Origin: Synechococcus sp. A18-25c
Lineage (GTDB): Bacteria > Cyanobacteriota > Cyanobacteriia > PCC-6307 > Cyanobiaceae
NCBI RefSeq assembly: GCF_014280035.1
Contig: NZ_CP047957.1
Span: 434,001 to 498,000 of the forward strand
Direction of reading: 5' to 3'
Length of the DNA: 64,000 nt
Made by a program: the position numbers and the translations under genes. Numbering within the stretch: position 1 is the first letter of the stretch; every line of letters starts with the position of its first letter. Of this stretch, positions 19,709 through 29,159 are shown piece after piece. The notes below the pieces were generated by a model that was not told the origin of the DNA, did no database searches, and was given only the letters and a program-made list of their open reading frames with translations.

Positions 19709-21237
19709 GCCGGGGAAGCCTCGAGGCAGGCCAGTGCTGTCAGCATTCCTCTGGCTTTGTTCAGGGTCTCTTGAAACTCCGATTCTGGTTGGGAGTCGGC
19801 AACAATTCCGGCACCAGCCTGCACATGCAGTGTCCAGCCACCACTCTGCTTAGGTTCAACCACCATGGTTCGGATCGTGATGGCGGTGTTCAGCGCACCG
19901 GCGAGGTCAACGGAGCCATACACGCCGGAATAAGGACCTCTGGCATCGGGCTCCAGCTCGTGGATCAACTGCATGGCACGGATCTTCGGAGCGCCGCTCA
20001 CGGTGCCGGCAGGGAAGGACGCCATCAGCAGATCCCAGATGTCCTTGCCTGGAGCCAAGCGTCCTTCCACTTCACTAACGATGTGCATCACATGGGAATA
20101 GCGTTCGATCACCATCAGGTCGCCGACCGAGACCGAGCCTGGTGAGCAGACTCTGCCGAGATCGTTGCGACCCAGATCCACGAGCATCACGTGTTCGGCT
20201 CGTTCTTTGGGATCGGCGAGTAAGTCGGCTTCGAACTTGCGGTCTTCCACCGGGTTGGCACCACGCGGGCGCGTGCCTGCAATCGGCCGGAGCACAGCGC
20301 GAATCCCGCCTTGATCCGGCTCTGCCTTGACCATCACTTCCGGGCTGGAGCCAATCAGCTGCCAGTCGCCGAAATCGAAAAAGGCCATATACGGCGATGG
20401 ATTGATCATCCGCAGACTGCGGTAAAGATCCAGTGGAGGGTGGCTGACATCCGCACTCAAGCGCTGGCTGATCACCAGTTGGAAGGCATCCCCTGCAGCG
20501 ATGTGTTCTTTGGCGGTGTCGACAGCCTCGTGAAAGTCCTCTCGTGTTCTGTTGCTCGACGTCGTTGGCGTGTTCCCACGATCCGGCAACCAGTTCAAGG
20601 GACGCACGGGTGGCAATGGTGCCGCCATGCGCTCACGCAGGTCGTTGATTCGCGCCATTGCACTGCTCCAGGCCAGTTCCGGACTGGATGATGCGCCCCG
20701 TTCGGCACTCAAATCGCCATAGGCAACGGCGGTGATCAAGCGTTTGACCTGATCAAAGATCAAGATGCTGTCCATCAGCATCCAGACGCCATTCGGGGGA
20801 GATCCCTGCTCCGGTTGGTGAACGGGAACGGAGGGCTCAATCCAGTGGATCAGTTCATAGCCCCACATTCCATACAGCTGGCCGAGGGGCGGCAGGCCGG
20901 ACAATGAAGTTGGGATATAGGGCTTAAGGCAAGCGCGCAGGCAGTCGAAGGGGTTGCCCGTGAAGGCCTCCTGATGACCATCTCGCCAGACACGCTGCAA
21001 GCCTTGAGACCCTGCTGAAAGGGTCCAAAGTGGATCACAGGCGACAACACTCCATCGGCCCAGCGTTTCCCCGCCTTCAACAGACTCGAGCAGAACACCT
21101 GGCGGCCGTCCATTTCCCACCTTGAGCCAGGTGGTGAGCGGGGTTTCGAGATCCGCTGGCCAGCTACAGGCAACAGGAATCAAGGTGGAACCCGATTCGG
21201 CGGATTTCAGGAAAGCTTTGCGGTCGGGGCTGAGCAT
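19705..21237 (-). CDS. trpE: Anthranilate synthase component I
   Basis: TrpE converts chorismate and ammonia to anthranilate. The N-terminal half has the feedback-site region (LETPLTTWLKV). The chorismate-binding half has FQLVISQRLSADV, GSSPEVMVKAE, RPIAGTRPRG, LVDLGRNDLGRV, SFPAGTVSGAPKIRAM and AGAGIVADSQPE. ATG 21237 (MLSPDRKAF) is chosen because cyanobacterial TrpE usually begins there; ATG 21270 would place the start codon inside a strong hairpin. It is followed by gshA with a 4-base overlap and preceded by psaD. Confidence 0.93.
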   Translation of the reverse strand: MLSPDRKAFLKSAESGSTLIPVACSWPADLETPLTTWLKVGNGRPPGVLLESVEGGETLGRWSVVACDPLWTLSAGSQGLQRVWRDGHQEAFTGNPFDCLRACLKPYIPTSLSGLPPLGQLYGMWGYELIHWIEPSVPVHQPEQGSPPNGVWMLMDSILIFDQVKRLITAVAYGDLSAERGASSSPELAWSSAMARINDLRERMAAPLPPVRPLNWLPDRGNTPTTSSNRTREDFHEAVDTAKEHIAAGDAFQLVISQRLSADVSHPPLDLYRSLRMINPSPYMAFFDFGDWQLIGSSPEVMVKAEPDQGGIRAVLRPIAGTRPRGANPVEDRKFEADLLADPKERAEHVMLVDLGRNDLGRVCSPGSVSVGDLMVIERYSHVMHIVSEVEGRLAPGKDIWDLLMASFPAGTVSGAPKIRAMQLIHELEPDARGPYSGVYGSVDLAGALNTAITIRTMVVEPKQSGGWTLHVQAGAGIVADSQPESEFQETLNKARGMLTALACLEASPA

Positions 21238-21264
21238 GTCGAAATCGTCAAACCGACCGCAGAC

Positions 21265-21294
21265 CATCATGCCGGGTGATTGCCCGGCGTGATG
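21265..21294 (-). terminator. Strong hairpin between psaD and trpE
   Basis: A 12-bp stem (CATCATGCCGGG with CCCGGCGTGATG, one G-T pair) and a 6-base loop lie just after psaD and over the most upstream ATG of trpE. There is no T-run. It may protect or end the psaD mRNA, or attenuate read-through into trpE. Confidence 0.5.
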
Positions 21295-21311
21295 GCTGGG
21301 TGATCAGGCGA

Positions 21312-21743
21312 TCAGGAGTCGAACGTGTTGCGGCCGCTGAATTTGATTTTGGCCGGGTCGGTGTTCTGACCGATGCGGCGAGCATTGTGACCCACCATGG
21401 ATCGTCCTTCGTTCACTTTTTCAGGGAAAACGCCGTCTGCAGGATGAAGGAACTCGGTGTCACCGCCAGGGAAGATCCGGTAGATCTTGTAATCCTCAAT
21501 CCGAGGCTTGAACTTGGTGCGCAGCTGGGTTCCAAGCGCCAGGCACTGCTCCTTGCGAGCGAAATACATGATGTTTTCGCCTGAATTCATCATGGCTGCG
21601 CCGCCTGTAGGGAGTTCGAACGCCTGATCGGCATTGCTGCTCCAGGTGATCGCGTACTTCTCCTCCGTTTCAGCGGAGTTGAGAAGGCCGCCGGTGCTGC
21701 CAATGAACTGTGGAAGCTGTCCTGTCAACGCCGTTGATGCCAT
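21312..21743 (-). CDS. psaD: Photosystem I reaction centre subunit II (PsaD)
   Basis: PsaD is the stromal/cytoplasmic subunit that docks ferredoxin and stabilises PsaC. The product from ATG 21743 is 143 residues, starting [17 protein letters not shown] after MAST, with [34 protein letters not shown] and [27 protein letters not shown]. An upstream in-frame start at 21842 would add 33 residues not found in PsaD, so it is rejected. It lies between the histidine kinase and trpE. Confidence 0.97.
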   Translation of the reverse strand: MASTALTGQLPQFIGSTGGLLNSAETEEKYAITWSSNADQAFELPTGGAAMMNSGENIMYFARKEQCLALGTQLRTKFKPRIEDYKIYRIFPGGDTEFLHPADGVFPEKVNEGRSMVGHNARRIGQNTDPAKIKFSGRNTFDS

Positions 21744-21835
21744 GGCTGTCCTCGAGAGATCGGAGTGCCGATATGGCTGGAAAGTAGCAAATGATTTGGG
21801 ACGAATTCCTCTTCTGGCAAGGACCTTCACACCCG

Positions 21836-23281
21836 TCAACATTGGCCTGCAATGGGAAAGAAAACAGTTAGTCCCCGATCACGGCGCTGGGTGAGGCGCC
21901 CGCCCAGTCGTTCGAGTAAATCCCGGGTGGCGTTTTGGCTGAGTTGCAGGCCTCCTGTGCTCGTGTTCCAGCTAAGAACGGGACCCAGTTGCTCTTGTGA
22001 GAGGTTGTCGCTGTCGAGGCTCTCGGGTTGGTCGGGAGTGCGATTGAGCAGCTGAAGTTTGAGCTTGGCGCCAGCAGGCTGCAGGGTGAGTGTCAAGCTG
22101 CTCCCCGTGGGCAGACCGCGGCTGCAGCGATCGATCAGGCCGCCCAGCATCGGTTCCAAGCGTCCAGGGTCACTGAGGACTGGAGACAGGTCCTGCTCAA
22201 GCCTGAGTTCCAGAGTCAGTCCGCGGCGCTGAAGTTGTTGTTCCCAGCCTGGGGCGAGTGCCTGCAGCATCGCTCCAAGGTCGGTGCGCGCTAAGGCTGA
22301 GGGGCTTTCGGGCTGGCGCTGAAGTTCGGCAGCCTGAAAGATCAGACCGAAGCGGTCGATCTGTTCGCTGCATTCGGTGTCGATCTGGGAGAGACGATCC
22401 AGCACCTGCTCTGGCAGGTCGCGTCGTCTCAACAGGGAACGAATCAAGGTGCGAATCGTGGCCAGAGGGGTGCGCACCTCATGGGTGATCGCTTCCAGCA
22501 ACGACAGTTCCGCATCAGCCTTGTCCGTGTTGGATTGAGGCTGCGGCTGCTCGTCAGAGAGATTGGTGTCGCGGACTGCCTGAAGCGTGACGGTGGGAAC
22601 CATGCTGGCCAGTCGCTCGGCAAGCTGCGGCCAGAACTGCATGGCGAGGTCACTGCTGCTCTGCAGCGGTCCCAGCAGGCGGATCGCCCTCTGTAGATCG
22701 TTGGCTTGGTCTGGGGCGTCGCGGCGAAGACGCTGCTCCACAAGAGTCAGCACTTGTCCGAGGATGTCTGGCTCACTGCGCATCAGCAGCTGACGCTGGC
22801 CTTCAGGGCCGTAGAGGGCCAGGGCAACCTGCAGCTTCCCGGTGATCACTATCAGAAGCGGGTCTTGACTGTCGGAGTTTTGAAGCGGCAAACGCTGAAA
22901 TCGGTTGCACTCGGTCGCTTCCGCATCCAAATCAGGTGTGCGTCTTCGATCGGGAGGAAGCAGCGTTGACCGCTCAGCGGCGTGCAATGCATCGAGGGCT
23001 TGCGGTGCCCAGACCCACCCCTGAAACCGTTGCAGCAGGTCCGGCGCATAGAGGGCTGGAAGTGGGGCTGCCAGCCAGAGCCCTCCACTGGCATCCTCAT
23101 CGGACCCCAGCAGATCCTGCAGAACTTCCAGGGCCGCCCACCAGAGCCGGCGAGCATGGGCATCGTTGGCGTGTCCCTCTGGAACGCCCGCGGCCATGCA
23201 GGCATGGATCGACTGCAGAAGCGGTGTGGAATCTTTCAACGGATCGAGGCTCGCCTGGATCGTCTCGCCACCGAGAGGCAC
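21836..23281 (-). CDS. Sensor histidine kinase with divergent ATP-binding domain
   Basis: This 481-residue protein has a cytoplasmic, probably GAF-like N-terminal half (to about 260), then a HisKA dimerisation domain with phospho-acceptor [20 protein letters not shown] (His near 272) and a C-terminal CA domain. The CA N-box is weak ([11 protein letters not shown] where NLLxNAxK is expected) and a G1 DxG motif is not evident, but a G2-like [19 protein letters not shown] is present. No transmembrane helix is seen. It overlaps rodA by 46 bases and lies before psaD. The cognate regulator is not in the window. Confidence 0.8.
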   Translation of the reverse strand: MPLGGETIQASLDPLKDSTPLLQSIHACMAAGVPEGHANDAHARRLWWAALEVLQDLLGSDEDASGGLWLAAPLPALYAPDLLQRFQGWVWAPQALDALHAAERSTLLPPDRRRTPDLDAEATECNRFQRLPLQNSDSQDPLLIVITGKLQVALALYGPEGQRQLLMRSEPDILGQVLTLVEQRLRRDAPDQANDLQRAIRLLGPLQSSSDLAMQFWPQLAERLASMVPTVTLQAVRDTNLSDEQPQPQSNTDKADAELSLLEAITHEVRTPLATIRTLIRSLLRRRDLPEQVLDRLSQIDTECSEQIDRFGLIFQAAELQRQPESPSALARTDLGAMLQALAPGWEQQLQRRGLTLELRLEQDLSPVLSDPGRLEPMLGGLIDRCSRGLPTGSSLTLTLQPAGAKLKLQLLNRTPDQPESLDSDNLSQEQLGPVLSWNTSTGGLQLSQNATRDLLERLGGRLTQRRDRGLTVFFPIAGQC

Positions 23282-24561
23282 AGGCCAAGAGCAATGAAAT
23301 TGACGACCATGGCGCTACGTCCGTAGCTCATAAAGGGAAGCGGGATTCCTGTGACAGGGCCAAGTCCAATTGTCATGAAGATGTTCACCACAATCTGAAA
23401 CATCAACATCGTCGCAACTCCAATCACTGCAAGGGATTCGAAGTCGGTGCGAGCTTTCCCTGAAATCTGCAGCAAACGCCCCATCAGCAGCGCGAAGCTA
23501 ACGACGACCAAAATCGTCCCAAAAAAGCCCATTTCTTCGCCAAGTGCGCTGAAGATGAAATCAGTGTGTTGTTCGGGAATGAAGCGAAGTTTTGTGAGTT
23601 GTCCTTGCAGCAGGCCGGTCCCGAACAGCTCTCCGGAACCAATTCCCACTGTGCTTTGCAGGAGGTGATAGCCACCACCCAAAGGGTCCTTGGTCGGGTC
23701 AAGAAAGAGAACCAGTCGATCGCGCTGATAATCCTGCAAGCCGTTTTCCCAGAGCCATGGGGTCACGACCGCAGCTGCACTTTGAACCGCTAGGACCAGC
23801 GCCAGCGCTGTTTTTTTCCAGGGAAGCGATCGGTAAGCGACAGCGAGAGTGAGAGGAATCCACAGGGCCAGGCCCCAGGGAAACAGTCCAGCCAGCAGCG
23901 CTGTAATCAGGGGAGAGAGCAGCAGCACAAGCCACTCAAACGGCATCCCTGACCAATAGAGCATCGTGAGCAGCAAGGCTCCGAAAACCAAAGAGGTGCC
24001 CAGGTCGGGTTGGATGAATACCAGCATCCAGGGAATTGAGATGATTCCCAAGGGACGCAGCAGATCGATCGGTCTTTCGACAGGGTGCCGATCAAGCACA
24101 GCTGCCAGTAGAAGAATGGCTGACAACTTTGCAAATTCCGAGGGCTGAACATTGAAGGGTCCGATGCTGATCCAGCGCTGTGCGCCCAGTGCAGTGACCC
24201 CGATAAATCGAACAGCGATCAGACTGATCACTGTGAAGATGTAAATAGGAAGTAATAAAGGTTTTAAACGTTGGAGCCTTAATTTGGCGATAAAAAGAGC
24301 AATAAGGATGCCAAAAAAGGCTGTCACAAGCTGCGATAACCACAGCTGGGTGTTCATGAATCGAAGAAGGCCTGTGAAGCTAAGAGAGAACGAAGAAAGC
24401 CCTTCCAATGCTTCTTGACGCTCGATGCTGAGAATTAAAAAGCTGGAAATTGTCACCATGATGAGTGGCACGCCCCAGAGAATCCAGTCGCGCTCTCGAC
24501 CCTGCCGTTGTCCTGGCCGTCTGACCAAGGGCTGTCCGTTGAGGCCAACTCCGGACACCAT
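23236..24561 (-). CDS. rodA: RodA/FtsW-family peptidoglycan glycosyltransferase
   Basis: The product is a SEDS polytopic membrane protein of 441 residues with about ten hydrophobic segments. Diagnostic blocks are GAQRWISIGPFNVQPSEFAKL, FIQPDLGTSLVFGALL, the long loop with QDYQRDRLVLFLDPTKDPLGGGYHLLQS, FSALGEEMGFFG and IPLPFMSYGRSAM near the C-terminus. It polymerises glycan strands during cell elongation or division. It lies 2 bases after mrp and overlaps the histidine kinase gene, so mrp-rodA-kinase is probably one transcription unit. Confidence 0.93.
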   Translation of the reverse strand: MVSGVGLNGQPLVRRPGQRQGRERDWILWGVPLIMVTISSFLILSIERQEALEGLSSFSLSFTGLLRFMNTQLWLSQLVTAFFGILIALFIAKLRLQRLKPLLLPIYIFTVISLIAVRFIGVTALGAQRWISIGPFNVQPSEFAKLSAILLLAAVLDRHPVERPIDLLRPLGIISIPWMLVFIQPDLGTSLVFGALLLTMLYWSGMPFEWLVLLLSPLITALLAGLFPWGLALWIPLTLAVAYRSLPWKKTALALVLAVQSAAAVVTPWLWENGLQDYQRDRLVLFLDPTKDPLGGGYHLLQSTVGIGSGELFGTGLLQGQLTKLRFIPEQHTDFIFSALGEEMGFFGTILVVVSFALLMGRLLQISGKARTDFESLAVIGVATMLMFQIVVNIFMTIGLGPVTGIPLPFMSYGRSAMVVNFIALGLCLSVARRSRRASIR

Positions 24562-24562
24562 C

Positions 24563-25639
24563 TCAGTGTTTCTGGATGACCGTTGGTGAGAGTCGCTCAG
24601 CTAGATCGAGGAAGGTACGAGCACTCGCCGAGTCGGGATGAGCGAGGGTGATGGGCTGGCCCCGGTCGCCTCCTTGTTGCACAGGCATTTCCATCGGGAT
24701 TTGAGCGAGCAAGGGAACCTCGAAGGCGTCGGCAAGGGTTTGGCCGCCGCCGCTGCCAAACAAGGCATAGCGCTTGTCGGGCTGATCCGGGGGAATGAAG
24801 GCACTCATGTTCTCGACAACGCCCAGCACCGGAATGCTCATCTGGCGGAACATCGCCAGGCCGCGGCGCGCATCCTGAAGAGCCACTTGCTGCGGTGTGG
24901 TGACGATCACCACACCTGCCATCGGGACGGCTTGCGCCAAAGAAAGTTGGGCATCGCCTGTACCTGGCGGCAGATCCACCACCAGAACATCCCGCTCGCC
25001 CCAATTCACTTGATATAGGAATTGGCGAATGATGCCGTTGAGCATCGGACCTCTCCAGATGACGGGCTGGTTTTCTTCGATCAGCAGACCCATCGACACC
25101 ATGGCCACACCACAGGTTTCGATCGGCTGCATGGTCTGGTTTTCGCCACTGCCGCTCACTTCAGGGGTGCGATCGGCGACGCCGAGCATGGTCGGAGCGT
25201 TGGGCCCATAGATGTCCGCATCCAGCAAGCCCACGCGGAGACCTTGGGCCGCCAAAGCGCACGCCAGATTGACGGCAACGGTGCTTTTGCCAACGCCGCC
25301 CTTGCCGCTGCTCACAGCGATCACATGGCGAACGCCGGGAATGGATTGCCGCTCGGCTACCTGGCCGTGTCCGGCCTGACCAATGCCGCCCTGTGACGGC
25401 GGTTGACCGAGCTCAAACTGAACATCATCGATGCCTTCCAGCTGCAACAACCGTTGTTTGGCTGCGTTCACGATCTGATCGCGCTGGCTCTGGGCAAAAC
25501 CAGGCAGGTTCAGTCGGATCACGGCTCGAGGGGGCGCCACTCTGACCTGATCAAGCCAGCCAAGTTCCAGCAGTGAGCGCTCGCTTCCAGCATCGCGGAG
25601 GTCGCTGAGGGCCTGCGTCGCCTGTTCTGCTGTGGTCAT
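24563..25639 (-). CDS. mrp: Mrp/ApbC/NBP35-type Fe-S cluster carrier ATPase
   Basis: The N-terminal DUF59/MIP18-like domain (about 1-85) is followed by a deviant Walker A P-loop VSSGKGGVGKST, switch I LLDADIYGPNAPTMLG, and Walker B VLVVDLPPGTGD. The GTGD and FGSGGG segments are typical. The C-terminal CxxC seen in some NBP35 proteins is not found, and a Cys-independent or Cys-poor form is common in cyanobacteria. It probably carries or transfers iron-sulfur clusters. The ATG is at 25639, divergent from hemF. Confidence 0.93.
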   Translation of the reverse strand: MTTAEQATQALSDLRDAGSERSLLELGWLDQVRVAPPRAVIRLNLPGFAQSQRDQIVNAAKQRLLQLEGIDDVQFELGQPPSQGGIGQAGHGQVAERQSIPGVRHVIAVSSGKGGVGKSTVAVNLACALAAQGLRVGLLDADIYGPNAPTMLGVADRTPEVSGSGENQTMQPIETCGVAMVSMGLLIEENQPVIWRGPMLNGIIRQFLYQVNWGERDVLVVDLPPGTGDAQLSLAQAVPMAGVVIVTTPQQVALQDARRGLAMFRQMSIPVLGVVENMSAFIPPDQPDKRYALFGSGGGQTLADAFEVPLLAQIPMEMPVQQGGDRGQPITLAHPDSASARTFLDLAERLSPTVIQKH

Positions 25640-25753
25640 GTATCCCTTTCGATGGGCTGGATCCTAGGGGCGCTTCCCATGACAGTCCTTCACACCCACT
25701 TGTCGGAGGTGGGTCTGTGCTGAAAAGGTCAGAAGAATTCTGTCCTTCTCAAA

Positions 25754-26854
25754 ATGGTCCGTTCCTTGCTGAAGCGTGTGAAGGGCCGAGTGCTGAGTGG
25801 TGGTTCGTCGTCCCCTGCCGTCGCTGTTGGCGAGCGTCCGCCGGCTGGCTCGCGCGAGCGCGCTCGCGCTCTCGTGATGGGACTGCAGGACGAGATCTGT
25901 GCCGGCTTGGAACAGCTCGATGGTGTCGGCCGTTTCCAGGAGGAGAGCTGGGATCGTCCTGAAGGAGGCGGTGGCCGTTCCCGTGTGATGCGTGAAGGCC
26001 GGATCTTTGAGCAAGGCGGCGTGAACTTTTCGGAAGTTCATGGCGAGGAACTGCCTCCTTCCATTCTCAAGCAGCGCCCCGAGGCGAAGGGGCATCCATG
26101 GTTTGCCACCGGTACCTCAATGGTGCTGCATCCCAGGAATCCCTACGTCCCCACAGTGCACCTGAACTACCGCTACTTCGAGGCTGGTCCTGTGTGGTGG
26201 TTTGGAGGAGGAGCGGATCTCACGCCCTTCTATCCGTTTCTCGATGATGCACGCCATTTTCACCGCACCCACAAGCAGGCCTGTGACACGGTGGATCAGC
26301 GCCTTTATCAGGTGTTCAAGCCTTGGTGTGATGAATACTTTTTTCTGAAGCACCGCCAGGAAACCCGGGGGATCGGCGGAATTTTCTACGACTACCAGGA
26401 TGGTTCAGGGCGGCTGTATCGCGGACAGGATCCTGATGGTCCAGCAGCCACCAAGGCTGGTGACATCGGACCCGTGAGCCTGAGCTGGGAACAGCTCTTC
26501 GCTCTCGCCCAGGCCAACGGCAAAGCATTCCTGCCGGCCTACACCCCGATCGTTGAGAAGCGCAACGGCCTTGCCTATGGCGATCGTGAGAGGAACTTCC
26601 AGCTCTACCGGCGCGGACGGTATGTGGAGTTCAACTTGGTGTGGGATCGGGGAACGATCTTTGGCCTCCAGACCAATGGACGGACGGAGTCCATCCTGAT
26701 GTCGCTTCCCCCTCTGGCTCGCTGGGAGTACGGCTATCAGGCTCAGGAAGGATCCCGTGAGGCCTTGCTGACGGATCTGTTCACCCGTCCTCAGCACTGG
26801 TTTGATGACCCATCGCTGGAGGAGCGCTGCCGTCCGCATCAGGCGGTGAACTGA
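25754..26854 (+). CDS. hemF: Oxygen-dependent coproporphyrinogen III oxidase
   Basis: HemF makes the two oxidative decarboxylations from coproporphyrinogen III to protoporphyrinogen IX, a shared step of heme, chlorophyll and bilin synthesis. The 366-residue protein has [65 protein letters not shown] and the C-terminal [35 protein letters not shown]. About 35 residues at the N-terminus are variable. The gene is transcribed alone from a 114-base divergent spacer with mrp. Confidence 0.97.
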   Translation: MVRSLLKRVKGRVLSGGSSSPAVAVGERPPAGSRERARALVMGLQDEICAGLEQLDGVGRFQEESWDRPEGGGGRSRVMREGRIFEQGGVNFSEVHGEELPPSILKQRPEAKGHPWFATGTSMVLHPRNPYVPTVHLNYRYFEAGPVWWFGGGADLTPFYPFLDDARHFHRTHKQACDTVDQRLYQVFKPWCDEYFFLKHRQETRGIGGIFYDYQDGSGRLYRGQDPDGPAATKAGDIGPVSLSWEQLFALAQANGKAFLPAYTPIVEKRNGLAYGDRERNFQLYRRGRYVEFNLVWDRGTIFGLQTNGRTESILMSLPPLARWEYGYQAQEGSREALLTDLFTRPQHWFDDPSLEERCRPHQAVN

Positions 26855-27073
26855 TGGCTAGCCGCGGTTGATCGGGTTCGACCCCAAGTTGGATCGCTTC
26901 AACAGTCCGATGCGCCAATGCTGTCACCACAGCGTCACGGCTCATCGACTCGCAGTTTTGCCTCCAAGGCTCTCTCTAGCTTCCCGATTTCCAAGATGCT
27001 GATGCCCAGCTTGGGGCGCCATGCCCGCAGCGCTGAGAGCGATGATCGGATCCCGCCGCTGCTTTCTGCATGG

Positions 27074-27628
27074 TCAGATCGGCGAGGAGAGCAGTGCCCC
27101 GTCGCTGGCTAGTTCCAGCGATTCGGCCAGGGCCAACTCAAGGGCAATCAGCTCATCGCGATGGGCGCGAAGACGCAGGGTGCTGCCGTCGTGGGGTGCG
27201 GGCTCAATCAGCCGGATCTGAATTTCTTCGGTGCGCTTTGATCGGCGGGTGTAAATCAAGCCCGCCAGCGGTCCGAGTGCAGCAAGAAGCAGGGGCCACC
27301 AGCTCAGTGCGGGATTCACTTGGCGGACGACCAGGCCGAGGCTGCTTGCGCCCACGGTTCCCAGCAGTGAAAGCAGCACCGCCAGAGGGAGGCTGCTGTC
27401 CACCTGGCCCCTGTATTCCAGGACGCAGCGTTCAGCATCGCCGCCCTGCTGGCTCCAGCCACGCTCCTTGAGCCATGCATCCAACCCCTCGAGCACCTCA
27501 ACGGGTGGACGAGGGGAGTGCACCTCCACGATGGTGGTGCGGTCTTTGCTGGCTGCTCTCAGGAAAAAGACGAGTCCGATGCCCAAAAGCACGGTGAGCA
27601 GCAGCGTGGATGTCTGAGGCGATGGCAT
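27074..27628 (-). CDS. CCB2/CCB4-like (DUF2930) membrane protein, cofactor assembly of complex C
   Basis: This 184-residue protein has an N-terminal helix (TLLLTVLLGIGLVFFLRA), the typical RAASKDRT that follows, a soluble segment ending YRGQVDSS, a hydrophobic hairpin (about 75-125) and a soluble C-terminus. This layout matches the CCB2/CCB4 family, which in algae takes part in covalent heme ci attachment to cytochrome b6. Function in cyanobacteria is inferred from the plastid proteins. Confidence 0.65.
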   Translation of the reverse strand: MPSPQTSTLLLTVLLGIGLVFFLRAASKDRTTIVEVHSPRPPVEVLEGLDAWLKERGWSQQGGDAERCVLEYRGQVDSSLPLAVLLSLLGTVGASSLGLVVRQVNPALSWWPLLLAALGPLAGLIYTRRSKRTEEIQIRLIEPAPHDGSTLRLRAHRDELIALELALAESLELASDGALLSSPI

Positions 27629-27654
27629 CCGATGCTGCTAAAGGCCTGACCGTT

Positions 27655-28056
27655 CTAGTTGGTCAGTGGGCCATGCTCGTGCAGCCAGTGTTGCCAGGGC
27701 TTCATCAGACGTTCTGCTTGGTCTCTGGCGTCTTGGTGCAAGTGCAGCATGCGCCGTGGCCGGCCTCGGCTCGGGCAGCGCTTGGTGTATGAATCGAGCA
27801 TCTCCTGGCGCTCGAGGAAATCGACCGCCTGATGCAGCACTGTCTCGGAGAGCCTCAGCTGCGGATGATCGGTCTGCAGGCGATGGAGCAGTCCAGAGGG
27901 GTAGTTGTCGTCCTGCAGGAGGCAGGCCAGCACCCAGCAGACGGCCAGCTCGAGATCCAGGAACAACGGGGGCGGCTGCTGGAAGTAGTGCTCAATGTCT
28001 GCAAGGCAGGCGCGCGCGGGTTTCCGTTGGGTGAGCATGAGGATCTGCTGTCTCAA
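27655..28056 (-). CDS. PadR-like winged-helix regulator
   Basis: This 133-residue protein has the order of a PadR winged helix: DLELAVCWVLACLLQDDNYPSGLLHRLQ (helices 1-2), LRLSETVLHQAVDFLERQEML (recognition helix) and a wing with SRGRPRRMLHLHQDA, where RGRPRR resembles the basic wing of PadR proteins. A helical C-terminus follows for dimerisation. The ligand and target are unknown. It lies head-to-tail before the CCB-like gene and is divergent from rnd. Confidence 0.65.
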   Translation of the reverse strand: MRQQILMLTQRKPARACLADIEHYFQQPPPLFLDLELAVCWVLACLLQDDNYPSGLLHRLQTDHPQLRLSETVLHQAVDFLERQEMLDSYTKRCPSRGRPRRMLHLHQDARDQAERLMKPWQHWLHEHGPLTN

Positions 28057-28167
28057 TTGTGTCTAACTCCGTCTCATTCTGATTTTCAAGCGTCCAGTTA
28101 AAACTCGTTTGCTGGGGGCTGTGGCGTCAGAGTGGGCCCTGGTTGGCCTGCTCCCTGCTTCTCTCCT

Positions 28168-28812
28168 ATGGCTGAGATTCCCAATGAACCGCGTGCCTTC
28201 GCCGTCTTTGACGGCGATCTTGATCAGGATTGGTTTGATCGGTACGCGAGGGCTCAGGCCCTCGCGGTCGACACTGAAGCGATGGGCCTGATTCATGGTC
28301 GGGATCGGCTCTGTCTGGTGCAGATCTGCGACGAGAACGATCAGGTGGCCTGCATTCGCATCGCTCGCGGTCAGGCTGATGCGCCACGGTTGAAGGCCTT
28401 GATGGAATCCAGCTCGATTGAGAAGGTGTTCCACTTCGCCCGTTTCGATGTGGCGGCCCTCGCCACCGGTCTTGGGATTCGGGTCAACCCCATTTTCTGC
28501 ACGAAGGTGGGAAGCCGCTTGGCGCGCACCTACACCCCCCGCCACGGTTTGAAAGACCTTGTTAACGAGCTCGTGGGGGTGGAGTTGGACAAACAAGCCC
28601 AAAGCAGTGACTGGGGCCGCGTCGACGAATTGAGCGATATGCAGCTGGCTTATGCCGCCAACGACGCCCGTTATCTGCTGCCAGCTCGGCAGCAGCTGGA
28701 GATGATGCTTCGGCGTGAGGGGCGCTGGGAACTGGCAGAGCGCTGTTTTGCGTGCATCCCTGTCATGTCGGATCTGGATCGCTTTCGCTTCATCAACACC
28801 TTTGAGCACTGA
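28168..28812 (+). CDS. rnd: RNase D-like 3'-5' exonuclease
   Basis: The 3'-5' exonuclease domain shows the DEDDy residues in order: VDTEAMG (Exo I), VFHFARFDVAAL (Exo II) and AYAANDARYLL (Exo III with Tyr). No HRDC domain is present, so this is the short cyanobacterial form of about 214 residues. ATG 28168 (MAEIPNEP) is preferred over the longer upstream start at 28132. It probably trims RNA 3' ends. A strong bidirectional terminator follows. Confidence 0.88.
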   Translation: MAEIPNEPRAFAVFDGDLDQDWFDRYARAQALAVDTEAMGLIHGRDRLCLVQICDENDQVACIRIARGQADAPRLKALMESSSIEKVFHFARFDVAALATGLGIRVNPIFCTKVGSRLARTYTPRHGLKDLVNELVGVELDKQAQSSDWGRVDELSDMQLAYAANDARYLLPARQQLEMMLRREGRWELAERCFACIPVMSDLDRFRFINTFEH

Positions 28813-28818
28813 GCGTGG

Positions 28819-28851
28819 CCACCGAGAGCCCAGCATGCGGGCTCTCGGTGG
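28819..28851. terminator. Bidirectional terminator
   Basis: A perfect 13-bp stem (CCACCGAGAGCCC with GGGCTCTCGGTGG) and a 7-base loop AGCATGC sit between the stop codons of rnd and the convergent small gene. The symmetry and position suit termination from both sides, although no long T-run is present. Confidence 0.75.
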
Positions 28852-28853
28852 TC

Positions 28854-29117
28854 TCAATCCTCAAGCATGAAGTGCTGGTCTTTCGGTTCTGCTTCGAGCA
28901 AGCGATCCAGATTGATACCGGCTGGGGTCTCCGCTTGATCTGCGCGGGCTTCATCCAACAGCTTTTGCGCCATGGCTCGTCGGCTTTCCACATCCCTGGC
29001 TCCGTCTCGAGCAGCTTGCTGATCCACCCGGCGTCGGGCCGAGGCCTGGCTGATGCTCAGCAGACTGGCCAGTTCCGCGCAAAGCCTCAGATAGTCGCGG
29101 TCCTGGATGGCAGCCAT
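28854..29117 (-). CDS. Small hypothetical protein, helical
   Basis: This is an 87-residue charged protein. The N-terminal part (DRDYLRLCAELASLLSISQASARRRVDQQAARDG) reads as a helix-turn-helix-like segment, followed by a charged helix and an acidic C-terminus. Codon use and GC content agree with a real gene, and the bidirectional terminator lies directly behind it. I do not recognise the family. It may be co-transcribed with the LpxB-like gene downstream of it only by its own promoter. Confidence 0.6.
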   Translation of the reverse strand: MAAIQDRDYLRLCAELASLLSISQASARRRVDQQAARDGARDVESRRAMAQKLLDEARADQAETPAGINLDRLLEAEPKDQHFMLED

Positions 29118-29159
29118 GGCGATGGGAAGATGAGGAGTCTTTGGGATCCATCTCCAGTA

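Noticed and set aside
21744-21842. N-terminal extension of PsaD
   Set aside because: The 33 extra residues are basic and unlike any PsaD, and [11 protein letters not shown] is the standard start.
28063-28857. Minus-strand frame of 264 codons opposite rnd
   Set aside because: Shadow frame; rnd has all catalytic motifs and the frame runs through its terminator.
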